Assembly (NCBI RefSeq): GCF_040954645.1
Contig: NC_092805.1
Coordinates: forward strand, 77,140,757-77,204,756
DNA length: 64,000 nucleotides
Direction of reading: 5' to 3'
Origin: Diabrotica undecimpunctata
Lineage: Eukaryota > Arthropoda > Insecta > Coleoptera > Chrysomelidae
The position numbers were made by a program, and so were the translations under genes. Below, in pieces: positions 9,879-23,920 of the stretch. The notes below the pieces were generated by a model. That model had not been told where the DNA came from. It saw nothing but the letters and a program-made list of their open reading frames with translations, and ran no database searches. The first letter of the stretch is position 1. Every line of letters starts with the position of its first letter.

Positions 9879-9898
9879 TAGACTTCGGCAAATATGCA
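9879..9898 (+). repeat. hAT terminal inverted repeat, left
   Basis: TAGACTTCGGCAAATATGCA, 20 bp, the exact inverse of 12730-12749. Confidence 0.95.
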
Positions 9899-10112
9899 AA
9901 TAAAAATGTAGAAAATATGCGCATAAATATGCACGTGTTTACCCGAAAATATGCAAATATTTTACAAAATATGCATACAAATAAATAAAAAAATCGTAAA
10001 ATAGTAACAATTTTATTTAAAAAAAAAAGTGTACATAACTAAATATTTCCTACTATTCATTAAGATTTACATTTATTTTAAGTAACTACATCATTTTTAA
10101 GTATAAATAAAC

Positions 10113-12175
10113 TTATTTAGAATTATGGTAACAATAAATGACCAAGTGGTGTTCAAAATTTTCTAACAAAAACTTGTGGCTTCTGTCTGAGTACATATAT
10201 TTATATATGGAAAAACTTCGTTCAACATCAACTGATGTAACGGGAGCATTTTTCAAACTAACCAAAACATTTGGTTCTAAATTAATTGTTTCCGAAATAT
10301 TTCCAGCTAGAACACTGACTACTTCAGAAAGAATATAGTAACCTTTATTTTTTAAAATAGCTTTTCCAATATTACCTCTAACGTTTCGACAACATGACGC
10401 AAATTCTTTTATTAATGCTGTACTTTCGAACAATGACAGTTTTGGTGATTCTAACTGAGTAATTGTTTTTTGAACAAAACTAAAATTTGATTTTATAAAT
10501 GAAAGTTCTTGTTGAAGCAAGTTACTCTGAAAAGTTTGTTTAGAATCCAAAAGAGATTGGGAACTTTCATCTGTTAACGTATCAATTATGTTCTTTATTT
10601 TAACAAAATGATCTGCATAAAATTAGCTGCTTCTAACCATGTTCCCCATCGCGTTAAAATAGGTTGTGGTGGAAGAGGAATGTTAGGTATCATTTCTTTA
10701 TAAAGTTGAATTCTTATAGGAGATTTAAGAAATACTTTTTTGACACTGGATATCATGGTATTTACAAGAGGAAACTTTTTTCGTATTTCCTCTGCAACTC
10801 TGTTTAATCCATGCGCTACACAAGTAACATGTATTAAATCTGGGAAAAATATTTTTAAATTTTGTCCTGCTTTCACCATATAAGGAGCAGCATCCGATAA
10901 AATAAGCAGTAATTTATTAGAAGGAATAGTTGTCGGAAGAAAAAAAGTTGCTAATGTTTCTTGTATAAAACGCGAAATTGTTAAAGCATTTGTTTTCTCA
11001 AGTTGCTGGCATGAAATAAGATGAGATTTTGGTAAGGTATCTTCTTTAAGAACACCAATCAATAAATGAGCAATATACTTTCCTGAGGAATCAGTGGTTT
11101 CGTCTACAGATATGTAAAAATAATTATCTGCAATTTCTTCCTTAATATTAATTAACACCGACGAGTATAGCCCGTTCACATTATTTCTTCTTAGAGACCG
11201 ATCACTTGGAACATTAAGTTTGCAATATTTTTTTAGAAACGAACTAAAATTTACATTTGCTAATTTTGAAAGCGGTATGTTTGCAGACACTAATGCGCGA
11301 CACAAGTCTTCATTAAAAGTTTCTTGCTCATCTAATTTTTTTAAAGTAGATTGGAAACATTTAGCCATTGAAGTTTGATGTTTTCCTCCTATTTTTCCTT
11401 TTTTTGCAATGTGTGAAGCAGTTCTCACATGTTGGTCTATCTGAAATTTCTTCTCACATGCTATCTATAAATAAAAATGAAAACCTTTATTTTAACCCAA
11501 CCTTTAAAATATAAAAATATACAAGGTGTTTTTGGTTAATCAAATAACTGGTTTGAAAAAAAAACACTCGCTAAGTGTTTTAAATGCAGTATTAATCCAC
11601 AAATTAGTTTTTGTTACTAACCATTAGTACATCATATAACTTATTTTAAAATTCAACAAAAGTTTTTTTTTTGTTAATTCAATTACAATAAAAATAATTG
11701 TGTTTTAGAATAGCTGACTTCATAAAAAAAAGTAAAGGTGAAAAATTTTTCTAAATACACACCATTGTATTGTACCATGGACAATTTTTTCTCACTAAAG
11801 GAAGCTATTTTTCATTTAAAAACAACCTACGAGTACTAAATTTCAAGTAAATACGTTTATTGGTTTTAAAGTTATTGTTGTTATTAACTAAAAGAATTTA
11901 ATTCGTTTTAATTTTAACACCCTGTATCTCGAAAAGTAAATAAGTTTGATCCCTCATTAACTATATCGTTTTGTTCAATTTTTCGAGAAGTATCTACAGT
12001 CAAACGTTGTAAGTGTCATTTGGAAACACCCTGTATGTATGAAATATTAGATATTTAATAGAAAATATTAGATACTTACAATTTTGCCACAGACTGAACA
12101 GTAGATTTTTCCCATATCCATAGACAGCTCTTTATAAGGTTTAATCCAAGTTGAAGCACTGGTTGTTTTAGGCAT
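10113..12175 (-). pseudogene. hAT transposase, BED-type finger, one frameshift
   Basis: Exon 1 (12175-12080, 32 codons, MPKTTSASTW...) ends CSVCGKI at a GTAAGT donor. Exon 2 starts at about 11464 after TTTATAG with IACEKKF...QHVRTASH, together forming a C-X2-C...H-X5-H BED-like finger. The RNase H-like core follows (FYISVDETTDSSGKY, LLLILSDAAPYM, VTCVAHGLNRV, LTRWGTWLEAA). A one-base loss in a T run near 10616 shifts the frame. The C-terminal dimerisation block (APVTSVDVERSFS...ENFEHHLVI) follows in 10550-10113. About 480 residues; otherwise open. One base from a continuous frame, so a recently active copy or family is likely. The intron holds a small inverted-repeat element. Confidence 0.88.
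11520..12035. mobile_element. Candidate MITE inside the hAT intron
   Basis: TACAAGGTGTTT at 11520-11531 is the near-inverse of AAACACCCTGTA at 12024-12035 (one mismatch), about 516 bp apart with AT flanks. The motif ACCCTGTATCTCGAAAAG also occurs inside. No coding frame. This is the common insect Tc1/mariner-type MITE layout; the family is unassigned. Confidence 0.45.
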
Positions 12176-12729
12176 TATAAAATCACAATCTTCCTTTTTG
12201 TTACGCACAACGAGTGTTTACGCTTTGAATATCAAAACAAAAATGATTTACAAATCTGAGCATCAAATTAGAAATGTTTAGGTACCTAATTCAATAAACT
12301 GGGAGATTTTGGAAAATCCCTAAATTAGGAACAAAACTATTAGCCGTTTACCTGCTGTTAAGATACAATAAATTGTAGATAGATTTGGGGATTAGATCAT
12401 AAAATGCAAATGAGCGAACCCTTAGCGATTATCCAATAACTGAATGCCTCAGTGACCGAGACTTTCTAAGAATGTTGAGGGCTACTTAAATTGATCTTCT
12501 TTGAAATTGTAAATGTTTTGTACCTGTAGAGATTACGTACTTAGATCATTTCTTGATTAAAATGACTACAAAATTTTATACAAGAATTGAAATAAATTGG
12601 TATGTTTAAAAATTTTCAAATACAGTATAAAAATCTGAACTTTTATGCACTTTATGCAAACTTTTATACAAATATGCCAACATATGAAATATTTGCATAA
12701 AATATGCACAGTATGCAAAATATGCAATA

Positions 12730-12749
12730 TGCATATTTGCCGAAGTCTA
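12730..12749 (-). repeat. hAT terminal inverted repeat, right
   Basis: TGCATATTTGCCGAAGTCTA, partner of 9879-9898. The ATCATAAC duplication follows immediately. Confidence 0.95.
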
Positions 12750-12757
12750 ATCATAAC

Positions 12758-13780
12758 CAAATATTTTATCGACTTACAGAGGGGAAAATAATTATCATTT
12801 AATATTATTTGTTCTCTTTGAGACAAGTTATGTCAAGTGAATATATAAATGTTAGACTTGTTTGCCAATTCTAAACCACCTACAACAATGTTTATGAACA
12901 CTTTCCAATGTGTTTAAGCCATTATTGTATTTTTTAGATTCAGTATAGATACAGAAGTCATCTGATTGTATTAAATGAAATTTTTTCGATACTAATTTTA
13001 TGAAAATCGGCTGTGTAAAGATTAAATAGAAGTGGACTTAAAAAGTGACCTCTGTGGAAGACCCGAACTATTAAAACGTGGTTCAATGAGTTGATTGTTT
13101 TCCATCCTAATATATATTTTCCTGTTTAAGTAGAAATTGACAATATTTTGTGCAAGCAGGGAAGGTATTTGGAATTGTTGAATCATTTTTTCTTTTAGCA
13201 TATCTAAATTAACACTGTCATATGCACCTTAAATATCCAAACATAATAGTGGAACATACGTATTGGGAGAATATGCATTTTGAATGTGAGTTACTACGGT
13301 AGCGAGTGCATCCAAAGTACCACATCCTTATCTGTAACCGAACTGAGAATCTGGAAGTAGTTTTTTCTCACTTAACCACCATTCAAGTCTTACTTTTAGT
13401 ATCCTTTCTAATACTTTGAGAACACAAGACATAAGTGAAATTGGTCTGTATGATTTTGCCAGATTCGGATCCTTCATTGGCTTTAAAATTGGGATGACAA
13501 TAACTTCTTTAAATTCATCCGTACCTGCAGACATAAATTCGTTAAATATTTCCAATAAAAGATCTTTAGCGATTGGAGTAAGCAGATCAAGCATAGGAAT
13601 ACTTAATGTGGCCATAACCAGGACTTGTGCTAGGACGATTATTTAAAACATAGCTTAGTTCTGTCTGTCTAATCGGTTGAAGTAAAAAGTGGTTTTTGTC
13701 GGTTACTATTTTCTTAGGTTTATTAGGCATGGATATCACTGTTGGAGGAGCAATTATGTCAAAAAGTCTTCTATCCAAAT
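12758..13780 (-). pseudogene. LINE-1 reverse transcriptase domain
   Basis: The open piece 13615-13328 gives the RT fingers: EVIVIPILKPMKDPNLAKSYRPISLMSCVLKVLERILKVRLEWWL and SQFGYR. Towards 12758 the palm is degraded but readable: an LDI.GAYDSV-type motif A, SGLPQRS for motif B, and a DD remnant in QSDDFCIYTE-like sequence for motif C. Stops are present in each. The hAT element separates it from the RNase H part. Confidence 0.78.
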
Positions 13781-14167
13781 ATCTTCAAAAGATTTTTTTG
13801 TTGGTGATTTTCTGTATAACTTTCTAGCTTAAGTAAAAAGTACTGATGATGGTATTAATTTATTAAGAGAAGAAACCCAATTGACCCAGCTTTGTTTCGC
13901 AATACTTTTTAGTTGTTTTTTTGTACTTGCCATGTTTGATTGACATTTTATATAGTTCCCAAAATTACGTCCTTTTTTATAATTCATGAGTGAATATTGC
14001 CGGTTTTTAATAATAGTGTCACATTCAGAATTACACCATGGTGGCGGGTTTCGAGTTTTTGGCTTAAAAGGTTTATATTGTTGTATTGCAATGTGAGCAG
14101 CATAATTTATACTACTTGCTTGACGTGTTATTTGGAATTTCAGTATTTTGGTGACAAAACTTTTGTA
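13781..14167 (-). pseudogene. LINE-1 endonuclease-RT linker
   Basis: Degraded minus-strand frames between endonuclease and RT contain linker-like pieces (PPWWCNSECDTIIKNRQY-like and YKNWVNWVSSLN-like). No single open frame remains. Confidence 0.5.
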
Positions 14168-14887
14168 CTAAAGAAGTATATAAAGGCCAATTAGCTTGTT
14201 TGATGTACCATTTATGTTTTGGTAATATTTTTTCATATCCAACTGTATAACAAAATGATTTAATCCTAGCGTGTCTGAAGAGATAGACCATTCAGTCTTA
14301 CTAACAAGATCAAGACTGCAGAAAGTAACATCAATCATTGAGTAATTCTGGTTAGGTTGAGTTAGTATTGTTGGTTGTCCATTATTTAAAACTGTAAATT
14401 CAAGATCATCTGCCATTCCGATTCCATCATTTGTACTTGAACCCCAAATAGTATCATGGGCATTAAAATCACCTCCTATTATAATTGGTTTTTGTAACTG
14501 GGAAAATATATTGATCCAATCATTTATTGTGCATCTTATTTTCGGGGCTCTATATAGTGACATAAAACTAATTTGACTATTTCCATATTTAATTTTTAAA
14601 GCACATAACTGTATTTTATTATTGTAATTATTATTTTCAATTTTAAGTTTAGTAAAACAAATTGATTTATTTATAAGTATAGCAACTCCACCATAACCAT
14701 CCAACCTATCATTATAAACAAGATTATACCCATTAAAATCATATAATACATTTTTTTTAAACCATGTTTCACTAATAAGATCTATGTATATTTTGTTAGT
14801 TACTAAATAATGCATCATGATATTTTTATTTGAGACAGCAGAACGAGCATTCCACTGCATTATTTTTAACTTAGGTTGACAAGACAT
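14168..14887 (-). pseudogene. LINE-1 AP-like endonuclease domain (ORF2 start)
   Basis: 239 open codons starting MSCQPKLKIMQWNARS, the usual ORF2 opening of jockey-like LINEs. Endonuclease hallmarks follow: LISETWFK, GYGGVAILINKS, FMSLYRAP, IIGGDFNAHDTIWG and a late SMIDVTF...GLNHFVIQL. It encodes the nick-making domain for target-primed reverse transcription. The frame is lost at 14168, before the RT. Confidence 0.85.
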
Positions 14888-15006
14888 TTTTTTATTTGGT
14901 ATTAATCAGAGTACCCTCCAATACCTGTTCAATATTATTGACTATTAATTGTTTATCTATAGATCGTATATCATCAAAAGTTTGTATACTTTGTAAAAAC
15001 TGATAT

Positions 15007-16351
15007 CTTCTTCTTATTCTTCAAGTGCCATCTCCGCGGCGGAGGTCGGCAATCATCATAGCTATTCGGACTTTTGAGACGGCTGCTCTGAAAAGTTCAT
15101 TTGATGTACATCCGTACCACTCTCTCAGGTTGCGCAGCCATGACATTCTACGCCTCCCTATGCTTCTCTTTCCTTGGATCTTTCCCTGCATAATCAGTTG
15201 GAGCAAGGTGTATTTCTCTCCACGTGTAATATGTCCGAGATATTCTAATTTTCTTGTTTTTATTGAATTTAAAATTTCCATTTCTTTGTTCATCCTTCCC
15301 AGAACCTCTTTGTTTGTGACGTGTTCTGTCCATGATATTTTCAGAATTCTTCTGTACACCCACAGCTCAAATGATTCCAGTTTTTTCATTGATGTCGCAT
15401 TCGAGGTCCAAGATTCCATTCCATAAAATAAAGTCGAAAAAACATAGCACCTCGCCAACCTAACTCTTAGTTCCAGTTTTAAATCCCTGGTACATAGAAC
15501 TCTTCTCATTTTGTTGAAATTTGCTCTAGCCTTTTCTATTCTTATTTTTATCTCCTGATTGTAATCATTTGTGGAGTTATTCATTGTTCCCAGGTATGCA
15601 TATTTGTCCACTTGTTCGACGTTGGTTTCGTTTATTAGAAGATTCTCGTTATTTCTTTGAGTTTTCGATATTCTCATAAATTTCGTCTTCTTGACATTCA
15701 TTGTTAGACCATACTCTTTTCCATACTCTGCTATTCTGGTCACCAGTCTCTGAAGATCTTCAATGTTTTCGGCTAAGATCACAGTGTCGTCCGCATATCT
15801 AATGTTGTTAATGGGAACTCCATTTACCTTTATTCCAGCTGTTTCACCCTCAAGAGCTTTTTTTAGGACCTCTTTGGAGTTGGCATTGAAAAGAATTGGC
15901 GACAATACGCATCCCTGTCTTACTCCACATCTAATTTCAATTTTTTCTGACAGCTGTTCGTTAACACGTACTTTTGCTCGCTGTTTATAGTATAAATTTG
16001 ATATGATCCTGAGGTCGTTGTAGTCAATCTTCTTTGATTTCAGGACATTCAGTAAATGTTTATGTCGTTCTTTATCGAATGCTTTATTATAGTCAATAAA
16101 ACATGCGTATATATCTTGATTGACGTCCAGGCATCTTTGTATTAGTATATTAAGTGAAGGTCCAGGGCTTTTCCCGCTCTTCATTGTTTTTAATGCGTGC
16201 AATATTTCTTCTTTTGTAATATATGGACCTATTTCTTCTGACGTAAGTTCTATGTGCTCCAGATCTCCTCTTTCATCATCGAACAATTCATCGATATATT
16301 CTGCCCATCTTTGTATTTTCTCGTCTGTATGTGTTATAGCATGATATAAAG
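15007..16351 (-). mobile_element. Second LINE (5'-truncated) inserted in LINE-1
   Basis: Flanked by CTGATAT at 15000-15006 and 16352-16358; the match extends imperfectly to about 12 bp, consistent with a target duplication. The 3' end at low coordinate is a GAA-type tail (TTCTTCTTATTC on plus). It lies at the ORF1-ORF2 junction of LINE-1. Confidence 0.78.
15021..16286 (-). pseudogene. Non-LTR reverse transcriptase with internal deletion
   Basis: 421 codons are open. After TKEEILHALKTMKSGKSPGP the frame jumps directly to SLNILIQRCLDVNQ, losing the RT fingers block, so an in-frame internal deletion is inferred. The palm remains: ACFIDYNKAFDKERHKHLL, GVRQGCVLSP, the IRYADDTVIL catalytic motif and the C-terminal STLFYGMESWT...RRILKISWTEHV...RRRMSWLRNLREW. 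No RNase H. The family is shared with 865-1735. The open frame upstream to about 16340 (KIQRWAEYIDELFDD) belongs to the same protein. Confidence 0.85.
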
Positions 16352-16359
16352 CTGATATA

Positions 16360-17480
<1,121 letters not shown>

Positions 17481-17485
17481 TTTAA

Positions 17486-18400
17486 TAAAAAATGTAGCTG
17501 AGATAATTTTAAATAAAAACATTTATTAGCACTTTTTGTGTAGAATGAACCGTTCTCTTAGAAACAACGCTTAAAGCCACCGCTGATTTTCAATGTTAGG
17601 TACGTGCGCGAAATCAATTTTAAATGAAATTTATATATCAACTCGACTGTAAAATTTTGATATCTTTTGATCGGAGTGTCGTATCGACAAAAATCAAAAT
17701 GCCCTTGAAAGGTAAAAGGGGTAGGTTTCGTACGCAACTTCTGCTTTTGTCGCAAATTAAGTCAGTTTCTACAAAGATGTTAAACAAATAAACGTTTGGC
17801 AATTTTTACCATTTTTTAAGATTCATTTGAGATCAATAACATAGATCACTTCCATTAAATGGTCACTATGAAATTTTTATTATGAGGCCAGTCCTTAAAA
17901 CATATAGCCTTAAATTTCGGTATATTTCAAATGCCTCATATTTGTTACAAAAACTAAAAACTGAAATTTTGAGCTATATGCTTTGAAGAAGACTCTACTA
18001 ATGAAAATTTAGTGATCGATGAATGAGTTTAATAAATTTTATCGATCTTAATAGAATCGTAAAGAATGGTAAAAATCGCTAAACGTTTAATTGTTTAACA
18101 CATTAGTAGAATCTGACGTTATTTGCGACAATATACAAAAACTTTATAAGAAAGCTGCACTTTTTAACTTTAAAACGCATTTTGATTTTTATCAATAAGG
18201 CAATCTTATCAAAAGATATTGAATTTTTACGGCCTAGTTGATACAAATTTTATTTAAAATTGATTACCTGACACTAAAAATCAACGATCGCTTCAAGCGT
18301 TGTTTCTGAGAGAACAATTTATTCTACACAAAAAGTGCTAATTAACATTTTTGTTTAAAATTATCTCAGACACATTTTTTTATTTAAAATATTTTTTCTA
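17486..18400. mobile_element. 0.9-kb foldback palindrome
   Basis: The left half from about 17486 (ATGTAGCTGAGATAATTTTAAA..., AGCACTTTTTGTGTAGAAT) is the diverged inverse of the right half ending near 18400 (...ATTCTACACAAAAAGTGCT, AAAATTATCTCAGACACAT). Matching continues inward (GTTAAACAAATAAACGTTT vs AAACGTTTAATTGTTTAAC; CATATAGC vs GCTATATG) to a centre near 17940, so almost the whole element is two inverted arms with little loop. No transposase. It interrupts LINE-1 ORF1. Confidence 0.85.
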
Positions 18401-18640
18401 TGTCATACAGATTCTTGGTAAATAAATTTTTTCCGTACTCCCCTACGAGCGGGTGTTTTAGGAGGAAGCTTTGGGTTGAAATTGGTAAACTTTTTTGGTT
18501 TTCTTAGCAAAATTCAGCTTGTTCGTATTATTTTTAGATGTCAAATCTCTAATGACAGGACTAAGATTTTATAATTTTTTTTGTTTTTTTTTAATTTAGG
18601 AAATCTGTTAAATCGATTTTAATGAAATTTAATTTAATAA
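18401..18640 (-). pseudogene. LINE-1 ORF1 N-terminal remnant
   Basis: The minus strand reads RDLTSKNNTNKLNFAKKT, then PKLPPKTPARRGVRKKF-like sequence, a basic ORF1 N-terminus that continues across the foldback. No clear start codon, so the 5' boundary is uncertain. Confidence 0.5.
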
Positions 18641-19084
18641 AATAATATAATGAGGGAGAGAATGAAAGGGATGAAAATTTTTATATGGAGTGGATCGAAT
18701 ACGTAAGTATTGATGGAGAACAACAAAATTTGGTGTTAGAAAAAGAGATAAAAATACACCTCTCACAATTGCTTAGAATGTATGCTTAAAAAGATGGGAC
18801 TATATTGGAATATTAGTTAAGAAAAATCAGAGCAAATTTTCGTTTTTGAACTGCTCCAACCCGAACTTGTTCACGACACTACATTTGGTTAAAAATATTA
18901 GTTATCAACGGTTTTTCGGGAACCTTCTGAAATATAATAGATATATGGCGTTGATTTGGCCTAGCTGACACTTACTAGTAATTATGTATTATCTTCAAAA
19001 GCTTCGAGAATAAGCGGATCTGAGGGAGTTACGGTTTTCAGAAATTTACTGCAACAAAATAGACAACAAAAGCACTATTTCGAG
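18641..19084. other. AT-rich interval, nothing recognised
   Basis: No sustained frame, terminal repeat or RNA-like structure seen. Confidence 0.5.
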
Positions 19085-19540
19085 ACCGATAATGGTGTCA
19101 TCGAATGCCATAGTCTGTGGACTAGTGCGCATTTCGATGCGCATCGCCCCGCCTCGAATTTTCCCATTGGCTCTTGACCTGGAAATCCCTATTTATCGCT
19201 CGGACACTGCATATAAATATTGGCGATTTTCAGGTCAGCCAGGGCAGTCCCTCACGGGCTCTCCCAGAGCTTAGTGCTCTCGGGGCTCTGCTTCCTGCAT
19301 TTATTTTCCATACTCTGAGGCTGAGAATTGTTTCAACTTAACTTGGTGTTTTATTTCGACGAAGAAATTGTCATGTAAGAAATATCTTGCCTTTTTCAAG
19401 GCAAGACACTGAAGATAAATATTTTCCAAGTCCATAACCCGAAAATGGACTTAAGTAGAGGAGCTCTCGACAGTATCTTCGAAGCCCTCTACAGAGCACC
19501 CGGGGATATCAGAAGGTGGTTAGACCCTTAATTGTCCCCC
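19085..19540 (+). promoter_or_regulatory. GC-richer TATA-containing island, possible solo LTR or promoter
   Basis: Base composition changes sharply from the surroundings. It contains a 7-bp stem with a TTCG loop (TGCGCATTTCGATGCGCA, near 19126), CATATAAATATTGG (TATA-like, near 19208) and then C/T-rich GGGCTCTCCCAGAGC and GCTCTCGGGGCTCTG stretches. A further part has GCAAG inverted words and AGCTCTCGACAGTATC. No partner copy, primer site or frame is seen, so solo LTR versus orphan promoter is unresolved. Confidence 0.35.
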
Positions 19541-21231
19541 CGAGGTGACATAGGTACAAGGGAATATTTATGTAATATTATTTCTACATCAGTCAAATAT
19601 TACAACGTCATTAATTTATTTTTTAGTACCTATTGCATTAATAAAATTTTTTTTTCGACTATCTGTTTAGTAATACTTTTTATAAAATTATTTTATGTAT
19701 GCACATTGAAGGTTAAAAATACAATTAACCATTATCTCACTCAATTTCCTTTCTTTTATAAATCATTAACATAGTTGTGATTATTAATTTAAATACTCAA
19801 TGGCATGTTAAACGTAGTCTGTAAATCCCTACATAATTTATGACGATGATAAAAAGAGTTTAATAGTTCTTTTAAACCAAGTAACGGTAAGCTAATTTAA
19901 GACCAATAAAAACAATGGTACGGTTTTGATATAAATAAGCTGATAAACAAAGAATGTTTGTTTATCCGATGAAATCATATTGATTAATTAGGCCAATGTC
20001 AGTAATTGTTTATAACACAGTTTGTTAACTATTTATGTTTCATTTGTTGGTCACCTGCTTCCTTTCATATCACTGAATGACTCAAATAAATACAATAACA
20101 AGTTACATGTTGCAGTTTATTTTTTATTATTTCTATACAGACCAGAGAAATTAGCAAATAAAAAGCCTTTTTCATGACACTCTTTGATACAGGTATCCAA
20201 CAACAGCTGTTGATAAAATTGGTGATAATAATATGTAATAAACAAAATATGCAAAATATAAATAAGTATTTTTTTACTTATAAACAATATAATATCGCTA
20301 TTTGGTTTTAAATACTAAAGGTGGAGACCGGCAAATTATATGGAATGACACAATTTTACTGAAAGGGCATACAAAATCCTTTAAAATAAAAGTTTATAAA
20401 ATTATTTTTGTTATATTGTTGCTTAATTATTGTAAAAATAGTTACAAAAGTCGATTTTTAAAAAATTCTTAATAACTCTGATAAGGGTGCACAAAAAACT
20501 TTAATTTTGCGTGGGAATAGGGACAATATTACGTGTATTCAGCTATAAAAGTTCCACTCAACAGTTATTGCAAAATTGAAATTGTTTATCCCAGAAAGCT
20601 TTTATCTACAACGTTATTATGAGTAAACCATTAGGTCTGTATAAATTCTAAAAGCATCAAATTGAAGAGAAAGCCTTATTTTATCAAACTAAAGCATTTA
20701 ATGAGTAAATAATTTATGTTAAATATTGTAAAATAGGTTTAAAAAAGAACTGATATTTTGAGCATATAAACATTTAAAATAACTAAGATGCATCAACATA
20801 TTAGGAAGCTAATTTTTTATTAAAAATTTCGACATTTTACACGAATTTTAAAACAAAATTCAATGTCCTACAATCCTTAGAACTTAAGTCAGCACTATCT
20901 TTTTTATTTCTCGATTTTACTATTTCAAAAACTGAATTTATAAATTCAAAATAAGAGTAGCAATATCTCTGGTTCTAATAAACGAAAATTGATGTTTTTT
21001 TACTTAAGGTACCTCCTAGCATAGATTATAAAAATTCTATTAGAATTTGTGAATTGTTTAAACAATTTAAAATAAATATTTATTTTGCAAAATTTCACTG
21101 TTTACTTATTATTAGCAGTCAAAAAGGTTATAAAAATATAGATGACTTAAATATTTAGGTATTATAGTTATAAATAATATCCATTAAAAATAAATTTTAC
21201 AAAAAATAAAGTTTTTATTTGAAAAGGATTC
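19541..21231. other. AT-rich interval, nothing recognised
   Basis: About 1.7 kb with only short chance frames. No TE protein similarity on either strand by eye. Confidence 0.5.
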
Positions 21232-23090
<1,859 letters not shown>

Positions 23091-23093
23091 ATT

Positions 23094-23711
23094 TGTGACA
23101 TTGATGATTTAAGTACCATGTTATTGATTAAAATTCCTGATACGAACACAAAAATATGTAGATCTTTCGTTATTTCCGAAAATTTCTATAAAATCTGCAA
23201 ACAATATATAGAAATTCTACTACAGATTAGCGATCCGCAAATAAATCAATTTTTTCTTAATTATCAAAGAGGTAAATGTACGAAATAGGTGGTAGGATTA
23301 AACAAAATAGGCGATGTTCCTAAACAAATAGCCGAATATTTAAAGTTACCAGATCCCAAAATGTACACAGGTCACTGTTTCAGACGAACTTCTGCCACTA
23401 TTTTGGTAGATGCCGGTGGTGATTTAATAGCTCTTAAACGACATGGCGGATGGAAATCTTCAACAACGGCCGAAGGATATGTCGATGAGTCAATAAATAA
23501 TAAGACATCAACAGCCAATAGAATTATAAATTCAGTTGAAAGTAATTTACAGACCTTTACATACACTGAAAATACCAATGTTCAAAAAGAACACACGGTA
23601 CAGTTTATCTGTACTCACCATTCTCCACGTATTATTGAATACCCGCCAAACTCGGATAAGGGCATAGTTATAAATAATTGCCAAAATTTTACAATTAATT
23701 ATTATAAATAA
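23094..23711 (+). pseudogene. Crypton-type tyrosine recombinase, C-terminal part
   Basis: Frame 23070-23711 is open except for a TAG at 23286-23288. After [14 protein letters not shown]...KICRSFVI and [12 protein letters not shown] it reads YTGHCFRRTSATILVDAGGD, then LKRHGGWKSSTTAEGYVDES. That is the H-x-x-R, Gly-Gly-Trp and catalytic Tyr block of tyrosine recombinases, in the arrangement of insect Crypton transposases. The N-terminal half with the first catalytic Arg is replaced by the microsatellite and satellite. The single stop and missing N-terminus make it non-functional. A DIRS recombinase is the alternative, but no RT is nearby. Confidence 0.78.
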
Positions 23712-23820
23712 ATGTTTAATTTAAATTGTTCCCGAATTTTGTTAAATAAATAAGAGTTACTTGTTATACTTTTTATTTTTATAAATGAAAATAATCATAG
23801 AAAAAGTATGGTACACAACT

Positions 23821-23920
23821 TGAGTTGTAAGCTTATTACATGCTTGTATAATTACTGCGTTCACCGCTACGCGGCTCGCGCGAAACTTTTTTACTCGCAT
23901 GTAATAAGCTTCTTATAACT
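23821..23920. repeat. Stem-loop with CG-rich loop
   Basis: AAGCTTATTACATGC (23829-23843) pairs exactly with GCATGTAATAAGCTT (23897-23911), and the pairing extends imperfectly outwards (GAGTT/AACTC). The 53-nt loop is CG-rich in an AT-rich setting and holds a small CCGCTACGCGG hairpin. It may be a terminal structure of the adjacent Crypton or another element. Confidence 0.75.

Larger units (their letters stand above)
9871..12757 (-). mobile_element. hAT element with 8-bp target duplication
   Basis: The target-site duplication ATCATAAC occurs at 9871-9878 and 12750-12757. The element, 9879-12749, begins TAGACTTCGGCAAATATGCA and ends with its exact inverse. Subterminal regions are rich in ATATGCA words on both sides, typical binding-site clusters of hAT elements. 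It carries a two-exon transposase on the minus strand and sits in the RT-RNase H linker of LINE-1. Confidence 0.95.

Noticed and set aside
15025..15426. 133-codon plus-strand frame
   Set aside because: Antisense of the LINE-2 RT; the minus frame has clear RT motifs.
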